A DNA stretch of 7,823 nt from Dehalococcoidia bacterium. GTDB taxonomy: Bacteria > Chloroflexota > Dehalococcoidia > GIF9 > AB-539-J10. The notes below the pieces were generated by a model. The model ran no database searches. It saw only the letters and a list, made by a program, of their open reading frames with translations, and was not told where the DNA came from. Position 1 is the stretch's first letter; each line of letters begins with the position of its first letter. Position numbers and translations under genes: made by a program. This document shows positions 1 to 6,912 of the stretch, piece by piece. The stretch lies in contig JAUUZT010000034.1 in the NCBI GenBank assembly GCA_030589825.1, positions 1 to 7,823 of the forward strand. Direction: 5' to 3'.

Positions 1-77
1 AATATAATGAAGATTATTGCCCCTAAAGAGAGGCTCTGGATAATCCCAAAAATCCAAAAAAAGTTTTTCTTTCCCAT
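1..77 (-). CDS. N-terminus of an unidentified membrane-anchored protein (partial)
   Basis: Reading the minus strand from base 77 gives an open frame of 25 codons that continues past the window edge. It begins MGKKNFFWIFGIIQSL and goes on with a run of Leu, Gly, Ala, Ile and Phe. That is a short basic N-terminus followed by a hydrophobic stretch from about residue 5 onwards, as in an uncleaved membrane anchor or a signal peptide. The start is well supported: a perfect AAGGAGG lies at 83-89 (minus strand), five bases before the ATG. The gene lies 155 bases downstream of tRNA-Ser on the same strand. A weak promoter-like pair (TTGTGG at 162-167, TATACA at 140-145, spacer 16) exists but matches consensus poorly. 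Too little of the protein is present to name a family. Confidence 0.72.
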   Translation of the reverse strand, partial: MGKKNFFWIFGIIQSLSLGAIIFII

Positions 78-82
78 ATATA

Positions 83-89
83 CCTCCTT
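83..89 (-). promoter_or_regulatory. Ribosome binding site of the minus-strand partial gene
   Basis: The minus strand reads AAGGAGG here, five bases before the ATG at 77. It decides the start of the partial membrane-protein gene, for which little coding sequence is visible. Confidence 0.75.
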
Positions 90-231
90 GATACTCCTGT
101 TTCCCACATAATAGCAAACAGTTTAATAATTTATCTACCTGTATACTTGGAATTGATTCTGCCACAAGTTTTAGTTTAAATTCCCTGCAATTAAACTTGT
201 CTATCTCATTCTATAATGGGCTATATTAAAC

Positions 232-320
232 TGGCGGAGGGGGTGGGATTCGAACCCACGTTCGCAATAAACGAAAACGGTTTTCAAGACCGTCACCATC
301 AGCCTCTCGGTCACCCCTCC
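232..320 (-). tRNA. tRNA-Ser(UGA)
   Basis: The minus strand folds as a class II tRNA of 89 bases including an encoded CCA (232-234). The acceptor stem pairs GGAGGGG (314-320) with CCCCTCC (236-242), with discriminator G at 235. The anticodon stem ACGGT/ACCGT encloses the loop CTTGAAA, giving anticodon UGA (284-286), which reads serine UCA and related codons. The long variable arm, with stem TTCG/CGAA (272-275 and 261-264), is typical of tRNA-Ser. The T arm GTGGG/TTCGAAT/CCCAC is perfect. No strong terminator follows on the minus strand, so readthrough into the membrane-protein gene at 77 is possible. Confidence 0.97.
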
Positions 321-330
321 ACTATGTAAA

Positions 331-360
331 ATTATAAGGAACAGTGTCATAGATAGTCAA
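331..360 (-). promoter_or_regulatory. Promoter of tRNA-Ser
   Basis: On the minus strand there is TTGACT (355-360) as -35 box and a perfect TATAAT (331-336) as -10 box, separated by 18 bases. The -10 box ends 10 bases before the mature tRNA 5' end at 320. This places transcription start within a few bases of the tRNA, as expected for a housekeeping-sigma tRNA promoter. Confidence 0.8.
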
Positions 361-382
361 ACCGGATTAAGTAATATCTATG
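348..382. repeat. 8-bp inverted repeat over the tRNA promoter -35 region
   Basis: CATAGATA (348-355) and TATCTATG (375-382) are perfect inverted repeats separated by 19 bases. The left arm touches the -35 box of the tRNA-Ser promoter. The spacer between tRNA-Ser and the divergent ThiD2-like fragment holds this repeat. It could be an operator for a dimeric protein or chance in AT-rich sequence. Confidence 0.4.
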
Positions 383-687
383 TTACAGCTTATTAGAATT
401 TATGCTATTATTTTCTTTTAGAATTATGATTTCGTGCTCACTACGCATCCTAGACATCAACTTTAACCGTGTAAGTGAAGGTTTACATGTGCTGGAAGAT
501 ATAGCTCATTGTATTCACAACAGTTATACAATAATTCCTCAACTAAAGATAATTTGCCATGTTCTAATGGTGATAAGCGAACTACTAGTTTTAAATCTCC
601 TATCCCAAAGTAATTCAGATCATAGTGTTAGTACCAATAAAACAGAGAATACAAGACAAAGAAAGACAGTAAAATCACAACTCCAGC

Positions 688-716
688 TTGATAGTCTAAT
701 TAATAAAATATATAAA
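688..716 (+). promoter_or_regulatory. Possible hppA promoter (conflicts with the ribosome binding site)
   Basis: TTGATA (688-693) and TATAAA (711-716) each match consensus at five of six positions with a 17-base spacer. Transcription would then begin at about 722-724, inside or just after the ribosome binding site at 717-723. If the promoter is real, the mRNA would be nearly leaderless. If the binding site is used, transcription must start upstream. The local sequence is very AT-rich, so a chance match is plausible. Confidence 0.3.
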
Positions 717-723
717 AAGGAGG
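717..723 (+). promoter_or_regulatory. Ribosome binding site of hppA
   Basis: AAGGAGG lies four bases before the ATG at 728. It lies inside the end of the ThiD2-like frame and supports translation of hppA from 728, where the family's first membrane helix begins. Confidence 0.75.
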
Positions 724-727
724 TTCT

Positions 728-2779
728 ATGGATTTAGTCTGGATTTGCTTAGTGGTAGGACTAATTGGCTTTGGCGTAGTAGCATTCTTTACACACTATG
801 TCAAAAGCCAGGAAGAGGGTTCTGAGAAAATACGAGAGACATCTCGTGCCATCCGTAAAGGAGCAATGACTTTCATCGGTAGAGAATACCGTACTATGGC
901 TATTGTGGTAATAGTATTAACCATTATCCTAGCAGTAATACCCGCACTGGGATGGAGAGTAAGTGTAGCTTTTATTTTTGGAGCCGTATGCTCTATGGGC
1001 GCAGGTTATGCGGGCATGACTATGGCAACAAGTGCCAATGGGAGGACATGTGCCGCAGCGCAAAAAAGCTTGAACCAAGGCTTACGGGTTTCCTTCAGAG
1101 GTGGAGCTGTCATGGGCTTAACAGTAGTCAGTATCGGTATTATCGGTATGTCCATTCTCTATTTTGCATGGCATACTAATCCTGCCTTTCTGGCAATAAT
1201 CCCCGCCTATGGTGCTGGAGCTTCCCTGGTAGCCCTCTTTGCCAGGGTAGGAGGAGGAATTTTCACCAAAGGAGCCGACTCAGGAGCTGATTTGGTAGGT
1301 AAAGTAGAAGCGGGAATACCTGAGGATGACCCTAGAAATGCTGCAGTGATAGCTGATTTTGTAGGCGATAATGTTGGTGATGTCGCTGGAATGGGCGCTG
1401 ATTTATTCGAATCCTATGTTGAATCAATCGTAGCTACTATGGCGGTAGCTTTAGTCGCCACAGGAGCAATCGCTGTAGGTGGCGAAACTTTTAATCTTGT
1501 TCCCAATATTCAAATTGCATGGTGGCTCCCTCTCCTAGTTCGTGCAGGAGGGATAATTGCTTCTATAATTGGATGTTTCATGGTAAAAGTAGGAGAGAAA
1601 CCAGAAATGGGCGCTTTGTTATCTGCCCTACGACGGGGCACAAACACTGCGATAGTATTGGCAGCAATTTTTTCTTTCCTGATAATCACTTCCCTGGGAG
1701 CCAGCATAGGAATTTTCTGGGCAGTTCTGGCTGGTTTAATAGCAGGAGCTCTTGTAGGCGAAAGTACAACCTACTATACCTCATATACCTTCAGCCCAAC
1801 GCTGAAAATATCCAAGGCTTCCTCTTCAGGGGCTGGTGCTACTATAGTTCGTGGTTTTGCCAATGGACTGCTTAGTACTTGGGCCCCGGTTATCCTGATA
1901 GTAGCTGCTATGCTTGTAGCCTATAAATTTGCTGGCATTTACGGTGTGGCTATGGCGGACATTGGCTTATTGTCCACCTTGGGCATTACTTTAGCCACCG
2001 ATGCCTATGGGCCTATAGCTGACAATGCAGGTGGGATAGCCACAATGACGGGGCTTTCCCCTGAAGTACGCGAGAGAACAGATGCTTTAGATTCATTGGG
2101 CAACACAACTGCAGCTACCGGAAAAGGTTTTGCTATTTGTGGTGCAGCTTTGACTTCAGTGGCGTTACTCCTTGCGTATATATTGCATGCAGAAATTGAG
2201 TGGGCAGCATTAAGCTTGCTGGATGTACATATCATTTCAGGTATATTGCTAGGGGCCCTAATGCCCGCTGTTTTTTGTGCTATGACTATGAATTCTGTAA
2301 GCATAACAACGGAGCTTATTGTAGCTGAAGTACGTCGCCAGTGGCATGAAATAAAGGGAATACAAGAAGGAACTGCCAGCCCGGACTATGACAAATGTAT
2401 AGATATTTCCACCAAGGCATCACTAAAACAAATGCTGGTTCCTTCTTTTATAGCCATTGTTGCACCTATCTTTATAGGCGTTATACTTGGTAAATATGCT
2501 CTCGCTGGTTTCCTTGTTGGCTCCATTGCCTCAGGTCTTGTTCTTGCTATTACTTTGAATAACGCCGGTGGCTCCTGGGACAACGCTAAGAAATGGATTG
2601 AAGCTGGCAATGAGGGAGGAAAAGGTTCACCTGCCCATAAGGCATCAGTTGTTGGTGATACTGTGGGTGACCCCATGAAAGATACCGCTGGACCGTCTTT
2701 AAATATCTTAATCAAGTTAATGTCAGTAGTTTCTTTAATGCTAGCACCAGTGCTGATTAATTTAAACGGCTTACTATAA
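728..2779 (+). CDS. hppA: K+-dependent ion-translocating membrane pyrophosphatase
   Basis: This integral membrane enzyme hydrolyses pyrophosphate in the cytoplasm and uses the energy to pump H+ or Na+ out across the membrane. The 683-residue protein is full length for the family, with about 16 predicted membrane helices. Substrate and Mg2+ binding motifs are intact: KGADSGADLVGKVE (181-194), DDPRN (200-204), DFVGDNVGDVAGMGADLFE (210-228), DAYGPIADNAGG (425-436), WDNAKK (617-622) and GDTVGDPMKDTAGPS (643-657). GNTTAATGKG (458-467) has Ala462 and Gly465 where K+-independent enzymes have Lys and usually Thr, so K+ dependence is expected. The loop at 225-232 carries two glutamates (E228 and E232), three and seven residues after D225, so the pumped ion cannot be assigned by eye. 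The gene follows a truncated ThiD2-like frame and ends at a strong terminator, so it is probably transcribed apart from uvrA. Confidence 0.97.
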   Translation: MDLVWICLVVGLIGFGVVAFFTHYVKSQEEGSEKIRETSRAIRKGAMTFIGREYRTMAIVVIVLTIILAVIPALGWRVSVAFIFGAVCSMGAGYAGMTMATSANGRTCAAAQKSLNQGLRVSFRGGAVMGLTVVSIGIIGMSILYFAWHTNPAFLAIIPAYGAGASLVALFARVGGGIFTKGADSGADLVGKVEAGIPEDDPRNAAVIADFVGDNVGDVAGMGADLFESYVESIVATMAVALVATGAIAVGGETFNLVPNIQIAWWLPLLVRAGGIIASIIGCFMVKVGEKPEMGALLSALRRGTNTAIVLAAIFSFLIITSLGASIGIFWAVLAGLIAGALVGESTTYYTSYTFSPTLKISKASSSGAGATIVRGFANGLLSTWAPVILIVAAMLVAYKFAGIYGVAMADIGLLSTLGITLATDAYGPIADNAGGIATMTGLSPEVRERTDALDSLGNTTAATGKGFAICGAALTSVALLLAYILHAEIEWAALSLLDVHIISGILLGALMPAVFCAMTMNSVSITTELIVAEVRRQWHEIKGIQEGTASPDYDKCIDISTKASLKQMLVPSFIAIVAPIFIGVILGKYALAGFLVGSIASGLVLAITLNNAGGSWDNAKKWIEAGNEGGKGSPAHKASVVGDTVGDPMKDTAGPSLNILIKLMSVVSLMLAPVLINLNGLL

Positions 2780-2803
2780 AGCTTGTCCATCCTTGATTAG
2801 TCA

Positions 2804-2840
2804 GTCAGAGCCTCTTATATTGAGAGGCTCTGACTTTTTT
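2804..2840 (+). terminator. Rho-independent terminator after hppA
   Basis: A perfect 12-bp stem, GTCAGAGCCTCT (2804-2815) with AGAGGCTCTGAC (2823-2834), encloses a 7-base loop and is followed by six T residues (2835-2840). It begins 24 bases after the hppA stop codon and separates hppA from uvrA. Confidence 0.95.
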
Positions 2841-2875
2841 CAAGTTTCAACCATAAGAAACCATCCCCTCTTCTT

Positions 2876-2904
2876 TTGAGAGCTAATTCCTCTAGTGCTA
2901 CAAT
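2876..2904 (+). promoter_or_regulatory. uvrA promoter, predicted leaderless transcript
   Basis: TTGAGA (2876-2881) and TACAAT (2899-2904) each match the housekeeping consensus at five of six positions, with the optimal 17-base spacer. The -10 box ends nine bases before the uvrA ATG at 2914, so transcription should begin at about 2910-2913, at or within a few bases of the start codon. No ribosome binding site is present, which fits a leaderless mRNA. I see no obvious LexA-type operator around it. Confidence 0.65.
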
Positions 2905-2913
2905 TGCAGAACT

Positions 2914-5805
2914 ATGCCAGACACCATATTCATAAAGGGAGCCAGGGAACACAACCTGAAAAATATAGACGTTACCATTCCAAGAGAGAAGCTAGTAGTT
3001 ATCACTGGTGTATCAGGATCAGGAAAGAGTTCTCTGGCCTTTGATACTATATATGCTGAAGGTCAGCGCCGCTATGTGGAATCCCTTTCCGCCTATGCCC
3101 GCCAGTTTTTAGGGCAGATGCAGAAGCCTGATGTTGACTATATTGAAGGGCTAAGCCCAGCCATTTCAATAGACCAAAAAGGACCACCTCATAACCCTCG
3201 CTCTATTGTGGGAACCGTAACTGAAATCTATGATTACTTACGACTCCTTTTTGCTCGTACAGGACATCCCCATTGTCCAAAATGCGGAAGAGAGATTCAA
3301 TGCCAGACAGTACAGCAAATTGTAGACGCCATACAGGATATGCCTGAAGGTAGCAGAATAATGATTCTTTCACCGTTGGTTAAAGACCGTAAGGGTGAAT
3401 ACCAAACAGTATTCCAAGATTTAAGAAAGGCAGGATTTGTCAGAGTTAGAGTAGACGGGCAAATCCACGATCTTTCAGATGAATTCCAACTGGATAAAAA
3501 CAAGAGGCATACCGTTGAAGCTGTAGTAGACCGATTACAAATAGAAAAAGGTGATAATAATACTAGGGCCGCTGATTCAATCGAAACTGCCTTGAAACTG
3601 GGGTCAGGGATAGTACTCATTTCTATACTTGATTATAATAATTACAGTCCAAAGCAAAACAACGAGCAACAAAGAAAAGAATTACTTTTTTCAGAGCACT
3701 TCGCCTGTGTATATTGCGGAATTAGCTTAGATGAAATTGCACCTAGGACATTTAGCTTCAATAGTCCTCATGGTGCCTGCCCTGCATGTTCAGGTTTGGG
3801 TTACAAGTTAGAAGTCGACTCCAGATTGGTTATCCCAGATTCTGAATTGAGCTTGGATGAAGGAGCTATTCAAGCTTGGTCAAGAAACGGTGCTATGAGC
3901 AACTGGTACAATAGTATCCTGCAGTCATTAGGTCAATATTATGGTTTCTCCCTTTCTACTCCAGTGAAGAAATTGTCCAAGAAACATTTTAAGATAATTT
4001 TATATGGTAGTAAAGGAAAACGCTTTAAAGCCACATACATGAATCAGCATGGTGGTATTTATCAATATTATACAAGTTTCGAAGGAGTAATCCCCAACCT
4101 AGAACGCCGCTATAAAGAAACAGAATCTGACAACGTAAGAACTGACCTTGAACGTTATATGTCCTCAAATCCTTGCTCTATATGCCAAGGAAAACGATTA
4201 AAACCAGAATCCTTAGCTGTTACAGTAAACAATAAAAATATTATGGATATTGCTTCCTTATCTATCATGAAAGCAATTGAATGGATAGATGAGTTGCCAG
4301 AGCATATAAGCTCACGGGAATTTATTATAGCTGAGCAAATTATCAAAGAAATCCATGCAAGGTTAGGTTTTTTAAAAGACATCGGCCTGGGATATTTAAG
4401 CATAGACCGCTCGTCATCCACACTGAGTAGCGGTGAAACACAAAGGATTCATCTGGCAACACAGATTGGCAGCGGCCTCACTGGTGTTCTCTATATCTGC
4501 GATGAACCTACCGTCGGGCTACATCCTTCTGACAATATAAAGCTTATAACTACGTTAAAACACCTTAAAGACTTGGGCAATACTTTAATCGTCGTAGAAC
4601 ATGATGAAGCTATGATGCAAGCTGCTGATTATATTATTGACATGGGGCCAGGTGCTGGAAAAAAGGGAGGCGAAATTGTTGCCGCTGGTAGCATACAAGA
4701 GGTAATGATGCAGCAAGGATCGATAACTGGAGAATACCTCCGAGGGACAAGACAGATAGAGTCTCCAAAGCAACGACGTACTGGCTCTGGAACAGAGCTG
4801 ATAATTAAGGGTGCTCGAGAAAACAACTTGAAAGGCATTACTGTCCATATCCCTCTGGGTAAATTCGTGTGTATCACTGGAGTCTCCGGTAGTGGCAAAA
4901 GCTCTCTTATTAATCAAGTATTATATAAGAGCTTGGCCAGCACCCTATATAGAGCAAAAGACAGCCCAGGTAAAAGTGATGGTATTATCGGAATTGAGAA
5001 TATTGATAAAGTAATTAACATTGACCAGTCACCAATAGGCCGTACTCCCAGAAGCAACCCAGCAACATACACTGGAACATTTACCCCTATCCGTGAACTT
5101 TTTGCCTCCGTTCCCGAAGCCAAAATGCGTGGCTATGCTCCAGGGCGGTTTTCCTTCAATGTAAAAGGTGGCCGCTGTGAGGCTTGTCAGGGAGCCGGTT
5201 ATGTCCAGATTGAAATGCAGTTCCTTCCAGATGTTACCGTCCCATGTGAGCTGTGCAAAGGAAAAAGATACAACCGCGAGGCGTTAGAGATTTGTTTCAA
5301 AGGTAAGAATATTGCTGAAGTCCTCGATATGACCGTGGATGAAGCCCTTCTATTCTTCTCTCACTTCCCAATTATAAAAAGAAAACTGGAAACACTCAGG
5401 GACGTTGGGCTAGGATACCTTTGCCTGGGACAACCATCTCCTACGCTTTCCGGTGGTGAGGCGCAGCGGGTAAAATTAGCAACGGAACTATCCCGTCGTT
5501 CTACAGGTGAAACTCTATACATACTCGATGAGCCAACTACTGGACTTTCCTTCTACGATGTTGATTGTCTACTACAAGTACTACAACGATTGGTGGATTC
5601 TGGAAACACTGCAATTGTCATTGAGCATCATCTTGATGTAATAAAAAACGCCGACTGGGTCATTGACCTTGGGCCAGGCGCCGGAGATGAAGGCGGCCAT
5701 ATTATAGCCACTGGCACACCTGAAGAAATAGCACAGAATAAGAATTCTTCCACTGGACAATATTTACATGCTATATTATTAGAGAGGGGGAAAATAAGAC
5801 CATGA
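2914..5805 (+). CDS. uvrA: Excinuclease ABC subunit A (UvrA)
   Basis: UvrA is the damage-sensing ATPase of nucleotide excision repair. As a dimer it scans DNA, loads UvrB at lesions and leaves before UvrC cuts. The 963-residue protein is full length. The N-terminal half has Walker A GVSGSGKSS (K38), a zinc module with Cys265, Cys268, Cys289 and Cys292, the ABC signature at 504-511 and Walker B with D530/E531. The UvrB-binding and insertion domains lie between about 120 and 400. The C-terminal half has Walker A GVSGSGKSS (K662), the DNA-binding zinc module Cys755, Cys758, Cys778 and Cys781, signature LSGGEAQR (845-852) and LDEP (871-874). Two oddities are visible: the first signature reads LSSGETQR, not the usual LSGGEAQR, and the second half has TTGLSF where many homologues have TTGLHF. 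The start at 2914 has no ribosome binding site and fits a leaderless transcript. The stop overlaps the next gene by four bases. Confidence 0.98.
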   Translation: MPDTIFIKGAREHNLKNIDVTIPREKLVVITGVSGSGKSSLAFDTIYAEGQRRYVESLSAYARQFLGQMQKPDVDYIEGLSPAISIDQKGPPHNPRSIVGTVTEIYDYLRLLFARTGHPHCPKCGREIQCQTVQQIVDAIQDMPEGSRIMILSPLVKDRKGEYQTVFQDLRKAGFVRVRVDGQIHDLSDEFQLDKNKRHTVEAVVDRLQIEKGDNNTRAADSIETALKLGSGIVLISILDYNNYSPKQNNEQQRKELLFSEHFACVYCGISLDEIAPRTFSFNSPHGACPACSGLGYKLEVDSRLVIPDSELSLDEGAIQAWSRNGAMSNWYNSILQSLGQYYGFSLSTPVKKLSKKHFKIILYGSKGKRFKATYMNQHGGIYQYYTSFEGVIPNLERRYKETESDNVRTDLERYMSSNPCSICQGKRLKPESLAVTVNNKNIMDIASLSIMKAIEWIDELPEHISSREFIIAEQIIKEIHARLGFLKDIGLGYLSIDRSSSTLSSGETQRIHLATQIGSGLTGVLYICDEPTVGLHPSDNIKLITTLKHLKDLGNTLIVVEHDEAMMQAADYIIDMGPGAGKKGGEIVAAGSIQEVMMQQGSITGEYLRGTRQIESPKQRRTGSGTELIIKGARENNLKGITVHIPLGKFVCITGVSGSGKSSLINQVLYKSLASTLYRAKDSPGKSDGIIGIENIDKVINIDQSPIGRTPRSNPATYTGTFTPIRELFASVPEAKMRGYAPGRFSFNVKGGRCEACQGAGYVQIEMQFLPDVTVPCELCKGKRYNREALEICFKGKNIAEVLDMTVDEALLFFSHFPIIKRKLETLRDVGLGYLCLGQPSPTLSGGEAQRVKLATELSRRSTGETLYILDEPTTGLSFYDVDCLLQVLQRLVDSGNTAIVIEHHLDVIKNADWVIDLGPGAGDEGGHIIATGTPEEIAQNKNSSTGQYLHAILLERGKIRP

Positions 5806-6338
5806 GCACTCGGATGAGCAGAAAAGAAGTGTTTGCTTCCGTTCAGTCTAATATCCAAAACGAGGATAGTATAAGGCAGATATTAGTTACAGAAGCTATT
5901 ATGCGTGCTCTGGCCAAACGACTGGGGAAGGACATAAAGGAATGGGGAATCACCGGACTTCTACACGACATCGATGTGGAATTAGTTGAAGATGACCCCT
6001 CCAGCCACGGTAGACTTGGTGCCGATATAGCACGTGAACTTGGGGCCAATGAAACTATGACCCACGCTATCTTATGTCATAATGCGGCTAATGGTATCCC
6101 TCAAGAAACAGAGCTGGACAAATCGCTTTGTTGCGCTATTTCTTTAAGTAAACTGCTCATTTCTGCTATTTCAAATCACACGGAGGAACTATCAAAACTA
6201 ACAGCTAAAGCAGTAATAAACTCCCCCGCCAATAATGAATATACAACTCTATGCCAAAAGTTAGGACTAGAAAAAGAAGAATTTATTAACCTAGGTATTG
6301 AAGCTATAAAAGACATATCACCGGAATTAAAGACATAA
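5802..6338 (+). CDS. HD-superfamily protein with an incomplete metal site
   Basis: The 178-residue protein belongs to the HD/HDIG hydrolase superfamily (COG2316-like, by recall). Visible motifs are TEAIMRALAKRLG (30-42), GLLHDID (52-58, with H55 and D56), SSHGRLGADIA (67-77, with H69) and THAILCHN (87-94, with H88 and H93). Typical members begin with KHxLATEAIMRAL and have YAADPVTGL near the end. Here the first His is Gln26 and the last Asp is replaced by Ile113 in CCAISLSKL. Two of the classic H...HD...D ligands are therefore absent, so phosphohydrolase activity is doubtful. The start overlaps the uvrA stop as ATGA, and AGAGAGGGGG (5781-5790) may act as a ribosome binding site. A second ATG at 5814 is possible. 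Co-transcription with uvrA is likely. The substrate is unknown, and a link to repair rests only on position. Confidence 0.85.
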   Translation: MSTRMSRKEVFASVQSNIQNEDSIRQILVTEAIMRALAKRLGKDIKEWGITGLLHDIDVELVEDDPSSHGRLGADIARELGANETMTHAILCHNAANGIPQETELDKSLCCAISLSKLLISAISNHTEELSKLTAKAVINSPANNEYTTLCQKLGLEKEEFINLGIEAIKDISPELKT

Positions 6339-6502
6339 GAGCCATACAATACCTTAAAACATAGCACTCACTGAAACAACAACTATTCCTAATATTTTTA
6401 TTTCCTCAATACAATTCTATATCCTGCCTCAAAATCATAATACAATCTCTTTAATATTATCATCGAGTACCTGCCTTATGACTAAATACTCAATGTTACA
6501 AG

Positions 6503-6560
6503 TACTAATTTCCTATTGCTTTTAGAATATACTGATATATATTAGAAGTAATCATTAGTA
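6503..6560. repeat. 7-bp inverted repeat upstream of the small HTH gene
   Basis: TACTAAT (6503-6509) and ATTAGTA (6554-6560) are perfect inverted repeats 44 bases apart. They flank the weak promoter of the small DNA-binding protein that starts at 6581. They could be two half-sites for autoregulation, but 7-bp repeats in such AT-rich sequence can arise by chance. Confidence 0.3.
6516..6543 (+). promoter_or_regulatory. Weak promoter candidate for the small HTH gene
   Basis: TTGCTT (6516-6521) and TATATT (6538-6543), with a 16-base spacer, lie about 40 bases before the ATG at 6581. The -10 box matches consensus at five positions and the -35 box at only three. Confidence 0.3.
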
Positions 6561-6580
6561 TTTAATAGGAAACAAAAATA

Positions 6581-6787
6581 ATGTTAGAACAAGAATATTC
6601 TATTAGTAAAACACCCGAAAGGATGCTGACTGTCAAAGAAGTCGCCTCTTTCCTCAACGTCCATCCTAATACTATCCGAAGATGGAATAGAGAGAAACTG
6701 TTAAAATCATATATAATTGGACCAAATCACAACATACGGTTCAATCGAAAGGATATCCTCACCTTTCTTAATGAATCTAAAACATAG
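6581..6787 (+). CDS. Excisionase/MerR-like small DNA-binding protein
   Basis: The 68-residue protein is almost entirely one winged helix-turn-helix of the excisionase type (HTH_17/MerR-like). MLTVKEVASFLNVHPNTIRR (15-34) forms the helix-turn-helix, the segment around IIGPNHNIRFNR (45-56) is the wing, and KDILTFL (57-63) closes the fold. There is no effector domain, so it presumably acts as a dimer or with a partner. AGGA at 6567-6570, ten bases before the ATG, is a weak ribosome binding site. No integrase or other phage gene is nearby, so a stand-alone regulator is more likely than a true excisionase. Single-domain proteins of this kind are, as I recall, common in Dehalococcoidia. It lies 224 bases upstream of pilT on the same strand; whether it regulates pilT or itself is unknown. 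Confidence 0.85.
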   Translation: MLEQEYSISKTPERMLTVKEVASFLNVHPNTIRRWNREKLLKSYIIGPNHNIRFNRKDILTFLNESKT

Positions 6788-6912
6788 CATCAATTAAGCA
6801 TAGTCAAACAATATAATGAGCAAGTATGTCCAAGATACAATTCCAAGCACTTACTTTCATCATCTATTGTTGTCCCCTAAAAAAGATATAGTAGCTTGTA
6901 GTAGTTACCCCG

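Larger units (their letters stand above)
402..737 (+). pseudogene. ThiD2-like N-terminal fragment, probably a truncated remnant
   Basis: The 111-residue frame contains LRILDINFNRVSEGLHVLED at about residues 15-34. This closely resembles the start of the ThiD2 domain found alone or fused to thiamine-phosphate synthase (family pattern, from memory: R-D-N-R-EGLRVLED followed by a second repeat-like half). Similarity to the family continues weakly to about residue 85. The second half of the domain and any ThiE domain are missing, and the frame runs into hppA, overlapping it by 10 bases. Neither the ATG at 402 nor the ATG at 426 (M9, giving a start closer to the conserved block) has a visible ribosome binding site. 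The C-terminal third is rich in Lys, Gln, Asn and Ser and looks unconstrained. A broken thiamine gene is more likely than a working short protein, but a small functional protein cannot be excluded. Confidence 0.5.
6339..6580. other. AT-rich intergenic spacer
   Basis: This 242-base stretch holds no gene I can support on either strand and no hairpin with a T-run after the HD gene. Its right half carries the weak promoter and inverted repeat listed separately. Only very short frames without binding sites are present. Confidence 0.6.

Noticed and set aside
27..38. The sequence AGAGGCTCTG at 29-38 also occurs in the hppA terminator stem (2823-2832)
   Set aside because: Many 10-base matches are expected by chance in 7.8 kb, the first copy is inside a coding frame, and nothing around the two copies is alike.
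2386..2790. A long antisense open frame of 134 codons opposite the end of hppA
   Set aside because: It lies wholly opposite a clearly conserved gene, and its composition is what the reverse of a membrane-protein sequence gives. No binding site or family match is visible. Other antisense frames in hppA and uvrA were rejected for the same reason.
6390..6480. A short minus-strand frame with a peptide ending DFEAGYRIVLRK
   Set aside because: Only about 21 codons before a stop on either side and no ribosome binding site. It might be a gene remnant but cannot be supported.
6581..6787. Reading the small HTH gene as a phage or integrative-element excisionase
   Set aside because: There is no integrase, attachment repeat or other mobile gene in the window, and the tRNA-Ser gene has no duplicated 3' end here.
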